This document shows positions 1-10,670 of a stretch of DNA of 20,577 bases, in pieces. The translations under genes and the position numbers were made by a program. The stretch comes from Phoronis australis (lineage: Eukaryota; Phoronida; Phoronidae). The stretch is taken from NCBI GenBank assembly GCA_002633005.1, contig NMRA01001352.1, positions 4,669 to 25,245 on the forward strand, in the 5' to 3' direction. The notes beneath the pieces were generated by a model. It ran no database searches. It had not been told where the DNA came from and worked only from the letters and a program-made list of their open reading frames with translations. Position 1 is the first letter of the stretch. Each line of letters begins with the position of its first letter.

Positions 1-835
1 AATATTTTTGTGGTCAAAGGTCTAAGTTTTCTAATTTCCATCTCGTATAACCAGGTTGTACTTAGGGTTACTTTTAGTGAAACTTGTTCGCACCATGGAG
101 TGTATTGGATTTACTGTTATTATGATTGTCAACAAAACGAAACGTTGACTTTTAAATTGATATTTTTAAGGTTGCAAACAATTATAGGTGATTCTAGGCA
201 CTTTTTCTAGCATAAGGATTGTACTTCCCAAAATCAGACCTGTGGCCGTTGTCGATAAACTTTTAGTTACGTTTTATGTTATGCTTTTGTATCTGCAGAT
301 ATTCTCGGATTTGGAACATTAAGTGATTTGCTATTCTTGGTGTCATTGGTGTAGTTGACAAAGTCTGCTGTTGAAACGTAGACATTTGTTGTAGTCCTTC
401 CTGGCTATGTAATCACATTTTCTTTGGTTGTGTTTCATGACTTGGTAGTGATTTCTCTGTTTGTACATTCCATTTTGCTCCCTCAGTTATCTCATAATTG
501 TCATAGACTGAAACGATGCAAATAATGAATATATTATTAGCCTCATTTAGTTTTCACTGCATTGTATGCATGACTCTTGATGACCTGATTTTTGAAATGT
601 TTCTGGTTTTTAGGATTTTGATATTTCACTTACGTTCACTTATTTTAAGGAACTAGTGTATTTTAGGAAGTGCATTTTATTTTCTGCAATTAATCACTGT
701 TAATGAAATGTTAATAGAACTCTAGTTTGTTAAATCTTTATGAGAATCATTAAATTTGTTACTGTTTAGTACTCCACTCTTGTTTTAGTGAAAATCGAAA
801 TTTTTGAATGTCTGTCCTATTGAAACTTGTTGCTT
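1..835. other. No gene recognised
   Basis: AT-rich single-copy-looking sequence. Open frames are short and show no motif I recognise. It could be intronic or intergenic DNA; nothing here decides between them. Confidence 0.5.
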
Positions 836-837
836 TT

Positions 838-1135
838 AGAAAACTTCAGTTTTCAAAAGTTAGTTCCTTGAAAACTTATGTTCGGAAAACTTAGTTCTCA
901 AAAACTTAAATTTTGATGACTTATGTTTGTTACTAAAAACTTGTTCCAAAACTTAAGTTTTTCAAAAACTTAAGTATTTTGGAACGAGTTTTTTGGAACG
1001 AACTTAAGTTTTTAAAACTTAAGTTTTCAGAAAACTTAAGTTTTTGAAAAACTTAAGTTTTTGAAAACTTAAGTTATGAAAACTTAAGTTCGTTCCAAAA
1101 AACTTGTTTTCGACAAAAACTTAAGTTTTCGAGAA
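838..1135. repeat. CTTAAG-centred palindromic minisatellite
   Basis: CTTAAG occurs nine times, starting at 952, 969, 1003, 1018, 1035, 1052, 1068, 1083 and 1120. The spacings are 15-17 bp, or about twice that. Each unit is roughly AAAACTTAAGTTTTTGA, so each unit is itself a palindrome. Degenerate units (AAAACTTA or AAAACTTC) extend the array leftwards to about 838. The array is AT-rich and noncoding in all frames. Confidence 0.85.
987..1104. repeat. Inverted repeat nested in the CTTAAG array
   Basis: The 26 bp at 987-1012 are the reverse complement of 1079-1104. The arms include the non-unit sequence GGAACGAACTTAAG / CTTAAGTTCGTTCC, so the array as a whole, and not only each unit, can fold back into a hairpin with a loop made of further CTTAAG units. 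Confidence 0.8.
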
Positions 1136-1703
1136 TGAAAACAGTTTTCTTAAAATATTGAGTGTAAAATTATTCTTTCCACTGATATATCGTTTTGGCT
1201 CACAGTGTGTTTGTTTCACTAATTACTTCCCATCATTTATTTGATTCACTACACATTTGTTTAATTTGATCGTCTATAGATGTTTCGCACAACTTGTTTT
1301 TCATCTTCTGCAAAAATCAAGATAATTCTAGAAGTTCACCCATTGCTTCATTATCGGGGATATTAAAGCCACTATGGTAACGGGTGATGCACGCAAGTCA
1401 TGATGTGCAATTGCGTTGCACAACCAGGCTGTCCAATAGAGGTTGAGGCCTCCAACAAATAGACAGTAGTTGCAATGGGTCATATATCCCTTTTCGTCTT
1501 TTGTAGTTAACTGAATTTTACCATGCAAACAATGAAGAGGGTCAACATTAAACGACAAATAAAATGAGTAGTATCTTAAATGGGAGAAAATGTTACTACT
1601 AAAGAGACGTGATTACCATTGCCACCCATCTTCGTTCTCTTCTCCCCAAACTCAAAGAAGCTGGTAATAAAACCTCTGACACTGGGTTATTATGTGTCTA
1701 TTG

Positions 1704-1868
1704 TAATCCAAAAGCGTAAGCAGTATTCGTACTTGCCAGATCAAAAATGCCATGTAGAGCACTATGCGGATTGTAGCAAACCCCGCTCGACCCTCACATT
1801 CCACAACCCCTTCGACCCACAAACCCCATGACCCATAAAGCCCAACCCTTTTGACCCACGGCCTGCTG
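1704..1868 (+). repeat. Dispersed repeat copy with C-rich tail
   Basis: 1704-1768 matches 6234-6295 in the same orientation, with shared blocks around GTAAG, TTGCCAG, and AAAATGCCATGT. It is followed at about 1780-1868 by a C-rich stretch with repeated CCCCTTCGACCCAC-like blocks. Related stretches are at 5165-5275 (opposite strand) and 6927-6990. The pairing of the same two modules here and near 6234-6990 suggests one old repeat family. Confidence 0.5.
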
Positions 1869-2037
1869 AGACAGATACAGACACATATCCTAATTTTAGT
1901 ATATGACTATCGAGTGACTATACCAAAAGACTTGACTACACGAATTTGATCTGGCTCAAGACCGATGGTAAAAACAGAAAGTGGCGTAAGAAATGGCGAA
2001 TTGTGAGTTCACTGTCATGGAAGCAGTTAGCTTTGGT

Positions 2038-2068
2038 GCAAAGCTGTATTCTAAACATACAGCTTTGC
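2038..2068. other. Stem-loop with 11 bp perfect arms
   Basis: GCAAAGCTGTA (2038-2048) and TACAGCTTTGC (2058-2068) are perfect reverse complements separated by 9 nt. No adjacent gene explains it, and it has no U-run typical of a terminator. Confidence 0.6.
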
Positions 2069-2191
2069 GCAGACGTGGGTAAAAACTGACCAAATAAAAT
2101 CTGACACAAAATTAGTGTAATCAAAATGCACTCTCCTTTGAGTAAATTAAATAATAAGCTGTTATCGGAAACAGAAGCGCTCTAGCGTTAT

Positions 2192-2336
2192 TCCTGTTGT
2201 TCCTGGGTTTTCTTCAATTTTATTCTTATTCTTATTCTTATTACTCTGCGCGTGTAAGCGCAGAGTACTGTTGTTCCTGGGTTTTCTTCAATTTTATTCT
2301 TATTCTTCTTATCCTTATTCTTATTCTTATTCTTCT
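2192..2336 (+). repeat. TTATTC microsatellite inside a short direct duplication
   Basis: TTATTC-type hexamers run at about 2218-2243 and 2294-2334. Each run is preceded by the same ~30 bp beginning CTGTTGTTCCTGGGTTTTC (about 2192 and 2269), so a ~77 bp segment has been tandemly duplicated. The interval between the runs contains the hairpin at 2242-2267. Confidence 0.8.
2242..2267. other. Short hairpin, 10 bp arms
   Basis: TACTCTGCGC (2242-2251) and GCGCAGAGTA (2258-2267) are perfect reverse complements around a 6 nt loop. The half GCGCAGAGT recurs as ACGCACGCGCAGAGT near the 3' end of the repeat element at about 4151-4165, and as CACAGAGT near 2980. It therefore looks like part of that element family. 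Confidence 0.7.
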
Positions 2337-3025
2337 TCCGACCAACTTTGAGGTTTAATAACTCCAAATTGGGTGCAGGTACGGTCTTTAAATTCAGCAT
2401 ATGACTTTTGACAGTATATAAATTTTGATTGGTTATATAATCTTATTCCATATTGCACGGGAAGAGGTCGTTTGGTGCAAAGGTCATATAATTTTCAAAA
2501 TGCTACTCCTCCTTCAGTTTAAAAGCTATCTTTTTCAAATTCGGTGCACAGGTATAAGTCAACATGAAAATTTAAAAAATTACTTTTCTAAGTAATCGGG
2601 TCATCCAATCAGGTGGAATAGGTCAAAGGTCATTAGGTGCAAACTAAAATTTTGAGTTACACTTCAAATTTTCAGATCATTTGGTGTACCCTTGGGGTCA
2701 TTGGGTGCATTTTTCATCTGAAAGTTTGACCAATTCTTTCATCTTGTATTCTGAAGTGCTTAAAGTAAAACATCTGTGATTTTTAGCATTAACCACACTT
2801 TTAATCGAGTTAACAATTACTCCCTCATCGGGGCTCATAATGCACCGGAAGAGGTCAATTAGTGGAAAGGTCATCAAAAAATTAATGTGTAATTTCTCCT
2901 ACAATTTTAAAGAATTCCTTTCCATGTTAGTAAATTTGTTGCTGTCAGTAACTTTCCATAATAATTCCAGTAATACGCACGCACAGAGTCCGTTATTGTC
3001 ACGCCGTAACAATAATCTTTCTAGT
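2326..3025 (+). repeat. Composite repeat element, copy 1 (two monomers)
   Basis: This copy starts with TTCTTCCGACCAACTTTG and ends with a near-palindrome at 2993-3015 and AATAATCTTTCTAG. Its first ~340 bp are nearly identical to 3028-3370, and its last ~270 bp (about 2750-3020) to 3923-4200. Inside are monomers anchored by a block like GCACCGGAAGAGGTC followed by GTGCAAAGGTCAT, at 2455 and 2842. Internal words GGTCATTAGGTGCA and AGGTCAAAGGTCA recur. No coding capacity is seen; open frames such as 2840-3052 repeat in copy 2 only because the DNA repeats. Confidence 0.85.
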
Positions 3026-4205
3026 TCTTATTCTTCTTCCGACCAACTTTGACGCTTAATAACTCCAAATTGGGTGCAGGTACGGTCTTTAAATTCAGCA
3101 TATGACTTTTGACAGTATATAAATTTTGATTGGTTATATAATCGTATTCCATATTGCACCGGAAGAGGTCGTTTGGTGCAAAGGTCATATAATTTTCAAA
3201 ATGCTACTCCTCCTTCAGTTTTAAAGCTATCTTTTGCAAATTCGGTGCACAGGTATAAGTCAACATGACAATTTAAAAAAATTACTTTTCTAAGTAATCG
3301 AGTCATCTAATCAGGTGAAATAGGTCAAAGGTCATTAGGTGCAAACTAAAATTTTAAGCTAGACACTTCAAATTGACAGGTGTGATTACCACAGGTAAAT
3401 CAAATCGGAATCCAAAGTTTACAGGTCATTTAGTGCAAACATGGGGTCATTAGGTGCATTTTTCTTCTGAAAATTTGACCTTTTCAATCAGCAAGTATTC
3501 TGATGTGTCAACCGTTAGACAACTGTGATTCTCAGCGTTAAACACATTTTCCATGGTCTTTGCAATAATTCTCCTAAAGATGCTTAAAATGCACCGGATC
3601 AGGTCAATTAGTGCAAAGGTCATGTCAAGTTCAAAATGTTATATCTCTTACGTTTTTCAAGAAATTCTTGTCAATTTCAGCACACTGATTTAAGTCAACA
3701 TGCCAATTAAATATCCTACTTTACTTTACAATAGGTCTAACCAATCAGAAAAAATAGGTCAAAGGTCATTGAGTGCAAACTAAAATTTTGAGCTAGAGAC
3801 TTCAGAATTACGTTTACTAAGTGCAATTGAGTTTGAATTCTAAATTTTCAGGTCATTTGGGGCACCCATGGGGCCATTAGGTGCATTTTTCTTCTGAAAG
3901 TTTGACCACTTCATTCATCTTGTATTCTGAAGTTCTTAAAGTAAGACATCTGTGATTATTAGCATTAACCACACTTTTAATCGAGTTAACAATTACTCCC
4001 TCATCGGGGATCATAATGCACCGGAAGAGGTCAATTAGTGGAAAGGTCATCAAAAAATTAATATGTAATTTCTCCTACAATTTTAAAGAATTCCTTTTCA
4101 TATTGGTAAACGGGTTCCTGTCAGTAACTTCCAATAATAATTCCAGTAATACGCACGCGCAGAGTCTGCTATTGTCACGCCGTGACAATAATCTTTCTAG
4201 TTCGG
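3026..4205 (+). repeat. Composite repeat element, copy 2 (three monomers)
   Basis: This is a head-to-tail second copy with the same ends as copy 1. Anchor blocks are at 3156, 3591 and 4018 (spacing 435 and 427 bp). It is about 480 bp longer than copy 1, close to one extra monomer, so the two copies differ mainly in monomer number. I do not recognise the family. Confidence 0.85.
4171..4189. other. 19 bp near-complete palindrome at repeat-element end
   Basis: ATTGTCACG and CGTGACAAT form 9 bp perfect arms around one base. The equivalent site of copy 1 (2993-3015) has the same symmetry with one mismatched pair. The position at the 3' end of both copies suggests an element terminus or recognition site. 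Confidence 0.75.
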
Positions 4206-5150
4206 TTTCTAAAATTGTGCTGCGATCTTTTGCGTCGATTTTCGGAGCTAAGAAATATTGCATCACCTCAGTTTCTTTTCTTTGATTCTTCAATCAATTT
4301 TTGTTCTCGTCCACGATTTGGGCACAAACCAGATTTCAGAACAAATTTTGCTGCGAAGCTGCCGCTTGAGAATTGGTACGTGCACGTATCACGTGCGCAC
4401 TGTTTTGAAAACGGTTATTTTTGTTTGTGCAAAAGGCGGAGAATTATGCTAGCAAATGACGCTGATCAGATTGTTTTTCACTTGAAGACGGCTTCACCCA
4501 AGCTGAGTGTCGGTTGGCTAGTTGATTTTGCAAGCACCACCGCCGGTCGTTCGACTTACGTGTTGATTTAAGTTTAAGGACGAGGTCACGAGGAGAACTA
4601 CCCGGGCTGTGTGTATTTTCGGGGTCTAAGGGGACTCAGCACACAATCTAGCTGTATTTTGACCATAGTCTTCATAATGCTTCCAGGCTGCCTGGGAAAT
4701 AGTTCCAAGAGCGACTACCATCAGCCATGCTGCACTGAACTTAAGGAGAGAGTATATTAACGTGTTTACACATAATTTCACATTTTCATTATATTTTTGT
4801 GAGGTATACTGCGTTACAAAATATTAAAAATAACTGGAATACTTTTTAGCTCACTTTATATTTTTCATACTGTATTCACTGAAAAAAATATTCGTGATCT
4901 TTTTGCACATATCCAAAACTAGCTCGAATATGGAATTCACTAAAGAGCAGACGAGACGATTACACTCTGCGCGGAACGATACTACCTGTAATGTTGGTAG
5001 GTCTTTGAATTGACATGGTGCAGTTTTTTTCTGTACTTTTTGGTTTTCAAACTTGCCGAATCAATTCTCTCAATTGCAAAACAAAAACAGGAAAAAGCAC
5101 GCCGAGCTCACAGCAAGACTCGTTGGTCCTGCAAATCAGCGCTTGTTCTA
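4206..5150. other. No gene recognised
   Basis: The 129-codon frame at 4182-4571 (plus) begins inside the repeat element and runs into unique sequence. It shows no conserved motif, and the opposite strand is open over part of it. I do not call it a gene. The remaining sequence holds no feature I can support. Confidence 0.4.
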
Positions 5151-5164
5151 TGCTCAGATCCAGT

Positions 5165-5275
5165 CGAGCTTGCGTAGACTGGGCCGAGGGGGTTGTTCGC
5201 AGGGGGTCGAGGGCGTCGTGGATCGAAGGGGTTTGGGGTGTGGGCTTCGAGGGGTTTGAGGGGCTTTAGATCAAC
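5165..5275 (-). repeat. C-rich degenerate repeat (G-rich on plus strand)
   Basis: Read on the minus strand it carries repeated blocks such as CCCCTCGAAGCCCAC and CCCCTTCGATCCACG. These resemble 1780-1868 and 6927-6990 on the plus strand. Short frames through it give Pro-rich peptides that follow from the repeat and are not evidence of a gene. Confidence 0.45.
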
Positions 5276-5339
5276 CCTTATTCTATTGATTATGCCTGTT
5301 TCAGATATATTTTCCCAATTTACATTGGGCTTGACTGTC
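5276..5339. other. No feature seen
   Basis: Short unique spacer between the C-rich repeat and the next dispersed-repeat copy. Confidence 0.4.
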
Positions 5340-5500
5340 ACAATCATGTTAATCATTACTTATTATTAAGAGAGCGTAATGCAGCAAAACAATGTCTCCA
5401 AATCCCCATTATCGGCACCACAATCATCTCATGCTTTGACTGGGTTCAGAACAAGCTTCGCCTAGCGGAAAAAAGAAAATGTTACGCACATCACTTTAAC
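5340..5500 (+). repeat. Dispersed repeat, copy matching 7045-7200
   Basis: It shares AACAATGTCTCCAAATCC and flanking blocks (CACCACAA-CATCTC, AAAGAAAAT, CACA) with 7045-7200 in the same orientation. Both copies follow a C-rich repeat stretch, so a larger unit may have been duplicated and then diverged. The plus frame is open in the right copy but interrupted here. Confidence 0.55.
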
Positions 5501-6233
5501 GTATTTATATTCATTAATTGATTTCCCATTGTGAAAAACTGCAAGCCGGTATCCAACGAGGGGGGGGGGGATTTTGTGCACGTAAATTAACAAGAAGATC
5601 GGATAGTTAGGCAAAGAATGTAACCACAGGAGGGCAGAGCATGAAGTTCAAACTCTGATGGGGATGGTGCCACAGTAGTACAGGCAATAAGAAATGCTGA
5701 GATCCATGCTTCGGTGTTTGATCAATTGGTAAGCCCCACCGAATCACACATTTGTGACTGAATAAATATTATTGATATCTTTGCATCTCTTGCAATTTCC
5801 GAGGAGAGAAATTGATGAAAGCTAATACTTCAAATTCCTCATGCGTTGTCAAGCATACGTGTTTTAAGCATTTGATATTGTTGCTAATTTGCAGTTAGGA
5901 TAAACATGATGTATAATGACTTTTGAGTTTGTTTGCAGCCCTTGTCTCAAAAATTTTTAAAGTTCTTCATGTGCCAAAACTTGTATCACCTACAAATGTA
6001 CCTGGTCTGTCATGTTCTCTCTGACAATAAGGTCTGCACCAGTGTAAAATTTGGCAAGCCTGGGGATTTTGACAAAATTTCCAAGAGGTTTTGTCTGTGT
6101 CATCAACCTGGGACGAGTGTAATATTTCTTTTTTCCATGAACCGTAAAAACGATCTTTTTGCCAAAAACTCGACGTGTCTATTATTTTCAACCACATAAC
6201 ACAATTTTTGTTTAGATATTGAATAATTTCAAT
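5501..6233. other. No gene recognised; unassigned open frame inside
   Basis: Contains an 11-base G run at 5560-5570. A short open frame at 5990-6178 on the minus strand is described separately. Confidence 0.4.
5990..6178 (-). other. Unassigned 62-codon open frame, possible decayed exon or element
   Basis: Between two stop codons the minus strand is open for 62 codons, with a composition that looks protein-like: basic, then a run containing KFYTGADL followed by a charged stretch. There is no start codon near its beginning. I do not recognise the family. Both strands are open over this interval in other frames, so chance is a real explanation. Confidence 0.2.
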
Positions 6234-6295
6234 AATCCAATAGGGTAAGAAGCATTCATAGTTGCCAGTTTCAAAATGCCATGTCGTACCTTATG
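6234..6295 (+). repeat. Dispersed repeat copy matching 1704-1768
   Basis: Aligned blocks include AATCCAA, GTAAG, TTGCCAG and AAAATGCCATGT in the same order and spacing as at 1704-1768, with clear divergence between them. Confidence 0.5.
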
Positions 6296-7044
6296 CTATC
6301 ATGGATCAGTTAGATTATGATCAGTCATTTAACCAGCGGCATATGCAACTGGAAGGGCTAAGCTTTTTATGAATCATCGACGGGTATAATCACACTAACT
6401 AAGTTTTCAGGCTGATAATGTCACTTTAAACAAATTATGCAAATAGCACTACTTACTTCCTACAGATCACAACGCCATTTCACTGATTTTATGGTTAGCC
6501 AGAAATTATCACCTCCAACAACCAATAAAATATAACTGAAACGTCTTTAGCTCCAAATAACAACATGAAATCCATTGTAGGCTTATACGTTAATCCTGCT
6601 TTCACATTTTAGGGTACTACTGAGGTTAAACAACAAACCAATGAACGGTTGCTAATTACAGAGTGAGAATGTTAAAGAAGGTATATGCATGTTTCACCGC
6701 AGGTGCATTAAATCTACCATGTCAGCATGATACCATGTTGTCAGGCTAGGTGCCGTTTGTGAACATCATAAGGTTTGTATGAATCTGGCCATTATCTCTA
6801 CACATCACTGTGTAAAAGAGATGGGTATTATCGTAGCCATTTTCTATTTCCAATCACTTAATTGAGAAGAGTCTTGTGCGACTATTTTTTAGAATTGTCG
6901 TCCAAACCAGGTTTGATTGTTCCAAAGCCCACTCGAACCGCTCACCCCACGACCCGCTTAACAGGGCACGAGCGACAACCCCCTCTACTCACGGATAAAC
7001 AATAATATTACTGAGTGGTTGGCTACATTTGTTTCGACAATCAC
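6296..7044. other. No gene recognised
   Basis: Mostly unique sequence. At 6927-6990 there is a short C-rich stretch (CCCACTCGAACCGCTCACCCCACGA-like blocks) related to those at 1780-1868 and 5165-5275. Confidence 0.4.
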
Positions 7045-7200
7045 AGTCGTGATGTTAGCCATTACTTGTTATTTTAGTCAGTGTAGAACAACAAAACAAT
7101 GTCTCCAAATCCTCATTATCTGCACCACAACCATCTCTGGCTTGTACTGGATACAGAAAAAGCCGTGCCTACCGGAACAAAGAAAATATAGTACACACCA
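7045..7200 (+). repeat. Dispersed repeat, copy matching 5340-5500
   Basis: This is the second copy of the block containing AACAATGTCTCCAAATCC. A 79-codon plus frame (7019-7258) crosses it, but the same frame is interrupted in the other copy and has no recognisable motif. Confidence 0.55.
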
Positions 7201-9940
7201 ATTCAAAAAAACACATGGTCTAAGCTATAGAAATAATAGTGTAATTGTGATGTTGTGATGGTCTTGATTGTCAGTCACAAGCGGTCTTTTGTCCAGTTTT
7301 TAATTTATTCTAGAAAGACCATGAGAAACTATTCTGCGTTACGTTTATAAAACACAAGACCACACAAAGAACCTTCATACTAACATCGTGGTATCGATGT
7401 TTTGGGAGTTGTGAAAAAAGCTAAATTAAATAATTGTGAAAGAGGTCAAAGTTATGGTGTACATGAACAGTTAAAAAAAATATTTTACAATATAATTTGA
7501 AGTTCAATGGCTAAGGTTAGTTGATCGTGAAAGTGAAATTATGATTAAATATTGTGTATTAGCTAGGTGGTAAAAGAGTTTGAACTAATGATCTCGTTAC
7601 TCCTAACATAGACAAAATTAATTCTGTCGAACTAAAGAGTTCCATAGATATATTACGAAATCTTATGTCCTCAATAGACATGCACTTTGATGGCACACTG
7701 TACAAGGTATATATTACTCTTCTGATATATTTTTTGTATAATTTATGAAAGTCAAATGCTAAATCAGAGCACACATTGGAATAAATCGTGAATCTTTGAT
7801 CCAGAATCCTGGTACATGTACAAAAAAAATTCCAAAAGCTGCGTGTCCGTGTATTTTCTTTTTCAATATTAAGGAGGGCACTAATACTGGATTTAATATT
7901 TCAGATTATTTTGAAATGCTTGCATTGTCATAATCGTTGTCTGATTCCTAAAATAAGTTTTGAAGATCCCAGGTTAGCTTAACCATAAATAGGCAAATTG
8001 TCACACGGGACCTTTGTCAGAAGGAACAATAGACCAAGTATCTAACATTAGTTTGGCTGAGAGATACCTTGAATATTTCAGAAAAATACTCAACACGTTG
8101 CTGCACACAAACATATCACTCCTTTCACATTATGTCCAAGTGTTAACATCACGTGTCCTTGATGCATTATGAACCATTCAATGGACCACTTACATCCATG
8201 TCTCTCTAACCACAATTCGGTAATTGCGAAAGATGCAGAATAAATGTCGAGCATTTCTAATCGGGCATATGTTTGATAGCTCAACCATAAATACCACAGA
8301 GATGAAATATGTTTGCTGCTCAACAATACTGAAAGTGTAAAAATGTTTCCTTAAAGCAGATTTCAATAAAAAGATCATTGCTTCAGGAGTAGTTTTGTAA
8401 CAAGTCAGTCACTCAATGACTGCCGTACCTTATCCAGTGCGTTCACGTTGGTATTTCTTTGAAGCTCCGACTTCAGATCATATACGTCCCCAAATTCCGC
8501 TGCATGATGAAGTGGGAATTCCCTCTGTCGAATAGATAATACATGTAGGTGTTAAAAACATATTCGTTGGATAACATCAAGTTAGCATTAAACAACGTAC
8601 GCGTTTTATGGGTGATCAACAAAATGTTGATTTTTTAACTTTTTCATTTTGTACCGGGATGTTTGCCAAATACATGTTTGCAAAAACTTAAGGGGTGATG
8701 GGATATTTTTTCTGTAATACAGTGTCTAATATGCACATCAGTGTCAAAGTGTGAACTGATTGAAGTTCCTTTGAAAACGGATTATGTTGATAAGATGACA
8801 CTTTTATGTTACAATGGGTGTTTAACATTCCCTTACGTCCGCATAAATAAACGTGTTCGTCTTGATTTTGGTTCATCAACATGTTAGGGTTTGGCTCTTT
8901 CCACAAAAAGTGAGGAGGCAACGAACTTTGTTTTCAGTAACATAACATCGCATAAATACATTATTATGACGTCTTCAAAAATGTGAGTCTTTTTCATTTT
9001 GTGCCACTGCAATGCTGCAGGGCGAATGTTTTTGAGTTGCGGAATGTGATTAGTTGGTGGCAGCAATCTGGGATTAGAAGTTTCCTTTATAAATAAGTTC
9101 AAAATTAATGTTTACATTAATTCACCGCTATGTCTGTACTTTGGTTAGCGGATTAATTAGTATGACATGATTTTGAAATCAGATGTCGTGCACAATTAAC
9201 AAACGCAAAACTAAAAAAGGCGATATAAAACCAACATATTTCTAACCAAATAATACACTAATTGAATTAAAAATTGTATTCAAATGTGTTATCATTGGTC
9301 AATGTTTTACAACAATGGATGCTAAATACGGACACTTGACAAATTGTGTCAAACAACCTTCATGGAAACAGTTGAGTATTTTCTACTCAAGAGACTTTGG
9401 GCACATTTATTTTACTCGTTTCACACCAATGTCAAAATATGTTAACACCAGTAGTATGAGAAACAAGTGTTAGAAAAACATGAGGACTTCCAATCTCAGT
9501 TCTTGTTCAGATCATGTAGGATCTTATAGACTAGTCTGTGTATTTATCCAAACGCCCACTGCAAATTATAGATTTCAACCCAATAATAGTATTTAAATGT
9601 AGGAAGTCTATTGAATTTGACGTTTCACTTTATTCAAATCTGCCATAGAGTGGACCTCGAGATTTTGTCTTTCAGTGAAATGTAGCAAGATCCACAGCAA
9701 CACGTGACTCACTTCCGTGTGATATTATTGGTCAAAATGAAATCTCAAAAAGCTTGTTTGATATAGACCTACTGTAGACATTCTACATGTATGCATGTCT
9801 GAACGATGAAGACAGCACCATTTTGTCTCGCGGTCATGGGTTAAAATTTCTCCCAGCCAACAACAAGTTCCTACTAGCTGCCCTTTGTGCAAAAAACATC
9901 AAATAGTATATTCGGTTCTATTTGTTTTTGTCCAAAAAAT
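7201..9940. other. Long stretch without a recognised gene
   Basis: Open frames of 62-78 codons occur on the minus strand (7559-7774, 8090-8326, 8688-8921, 8884-9102) but none shows a domain or motif I recognise. On the plus strand 7584-7713 is open and ends at AAG followed by GTATAT, which resembles a splice donor; this is discussed as a weak finding. No clear repeat copies were seen. Confidence 0.4.
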
Positions 9941-10035
9941 GATTATGGGATTTAAAAGCAGCGCATATCTAAACAGGTATTGTATTCGGTTTATTGTCTC
10001 TAAACCATTCTCAAGACAAATGTTCACAATATTCC
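9941..10035 (-). repeat. Diverged inverted repeat, left arm
   Basis: The reverse complement of this interval aligns with 10577-10670. Shared blocks, in order, are ATTTGTCTT, AATGGTTTRGAGA, AATAAACCGAAT, AATAC, and TATGCGCTG-TTTTAAA. Divergence is clear, so it is old. Confidence 0.65.
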
Positions 10036-10576
10036 AGTTAGGGAACACAGCACTAGAACACTCTGCAGAGGTACATTTCAAAATGCATTGTGAGGGGAGA
10101 GACCTGAATTCAAAACAGTTGGGCTTAAGTGAACCAATGAGGTAGATATTTACCTCATTGAATGATCTAATGTTTCTATTCATATAGCATTCACTGTGAT
10201 TCAGCTGCATGTGTAAATGAATAAGATTCCTTAAAGAGGAGCCTGAAGGTGGCATTATCCTTGTCAAAACTTTGAACACCAGAGTTATCAATTGTGTGAC
10301 CAGTGGTCAGTGAATGACAAGAACAGAACTGCATGTGTCTTTAAAATGTTCTGTGACTCTAATGTTGAGAATCCTGTTGGTTGTTTCAATGTAAAACTGT
10401 TCACATTCATTACAGGGCTGTTGGTACACAACATCACTTCCTTGAGAAATACTCCATGGTGTTTTGAGCCTAGACATTGGCAAAGTCTGTTAACGGCTTT
10501 AAAAATTGTTACCAGTTGCAAACATGGAGCAACAGCTTCAATTATTCTTTAAACAGTATGTCGATCTTCGTAGTGT
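10036..10576. other. Interior between the inverted-repeat arms
   Basis: Overlapping open frames exist on both strands (9899-10291 minus, 130 codons; 10292-10552 plus, 86 codons). None has a motif I recognise, and the longer one runs into the left repeat arm. The layout (arms of ~95 bp, interior of ~540 bp) would fit a nonautonomous DNA transposon, but no target-site duplication was established. Confidence 0.3.
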
Positions 10577-10670
10577 ATTGCGAAAATTTGTCTTTACAAT
10601 GGTTTGGAGATAATAAACCGAATCGTCGAATAATACAATGTCCTTTTTACGTATGCGCTGATTTTAAAGT
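10577..10670 (+). repeat. Diverged inverted repeat, right arm
   Basis: Partner of 9941-10035, in opposite orientation. The arm ends close to 10670; the outer flanks on the two sides do not obviously match. Confidence 0.65.

Larger units (their letters stand above)
1136..2190. other. No gene recognised; contains one dispersed-repeat copy
   Basis: Open frames of 62-76 codons occur on both strands (for example 1328-1558, minus) but carry no recognisable domain, start context or splice pattern. The stretch 1704-1868 belongs to a dispersed repeat, and a stem-loop lies at 2038-2068. Confidence 0.4.

Noticed and set aside
2038-2068. Stem-loop as a transcription terminator or microRNA precursor
   Set aside because: No T-run or gene upstream, and the stem is too short for a microRNA precursor.
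2188-2400. Lys/Asn/Arg-Ile-rich minus frame
   Set aside because: It is a translation of the TTATTC microsatellite.
2840-4285. Similar 70- and 89-codon plus frames starting MHRKRSISGKV
   Set aside because: They occur in both copies of the composite repeat only because the DNA is repeated, and they diverge without keeping frame at their ends.
4182-4571. 129-codon plus frame as a gene
   Set aside because: It begins within a repeat element, shows no domain, and an opposing frame covers part of it.
5165-5275. C-rich repeats as telomere-like sequence
   Set aside because: Blocks are degenerate, contain CG and GA interruptions, and do not form a regular short unit.
5560-5570. G run as a quadruplex
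   Set aside because: A single G run without the required further runs at suitable spacing.
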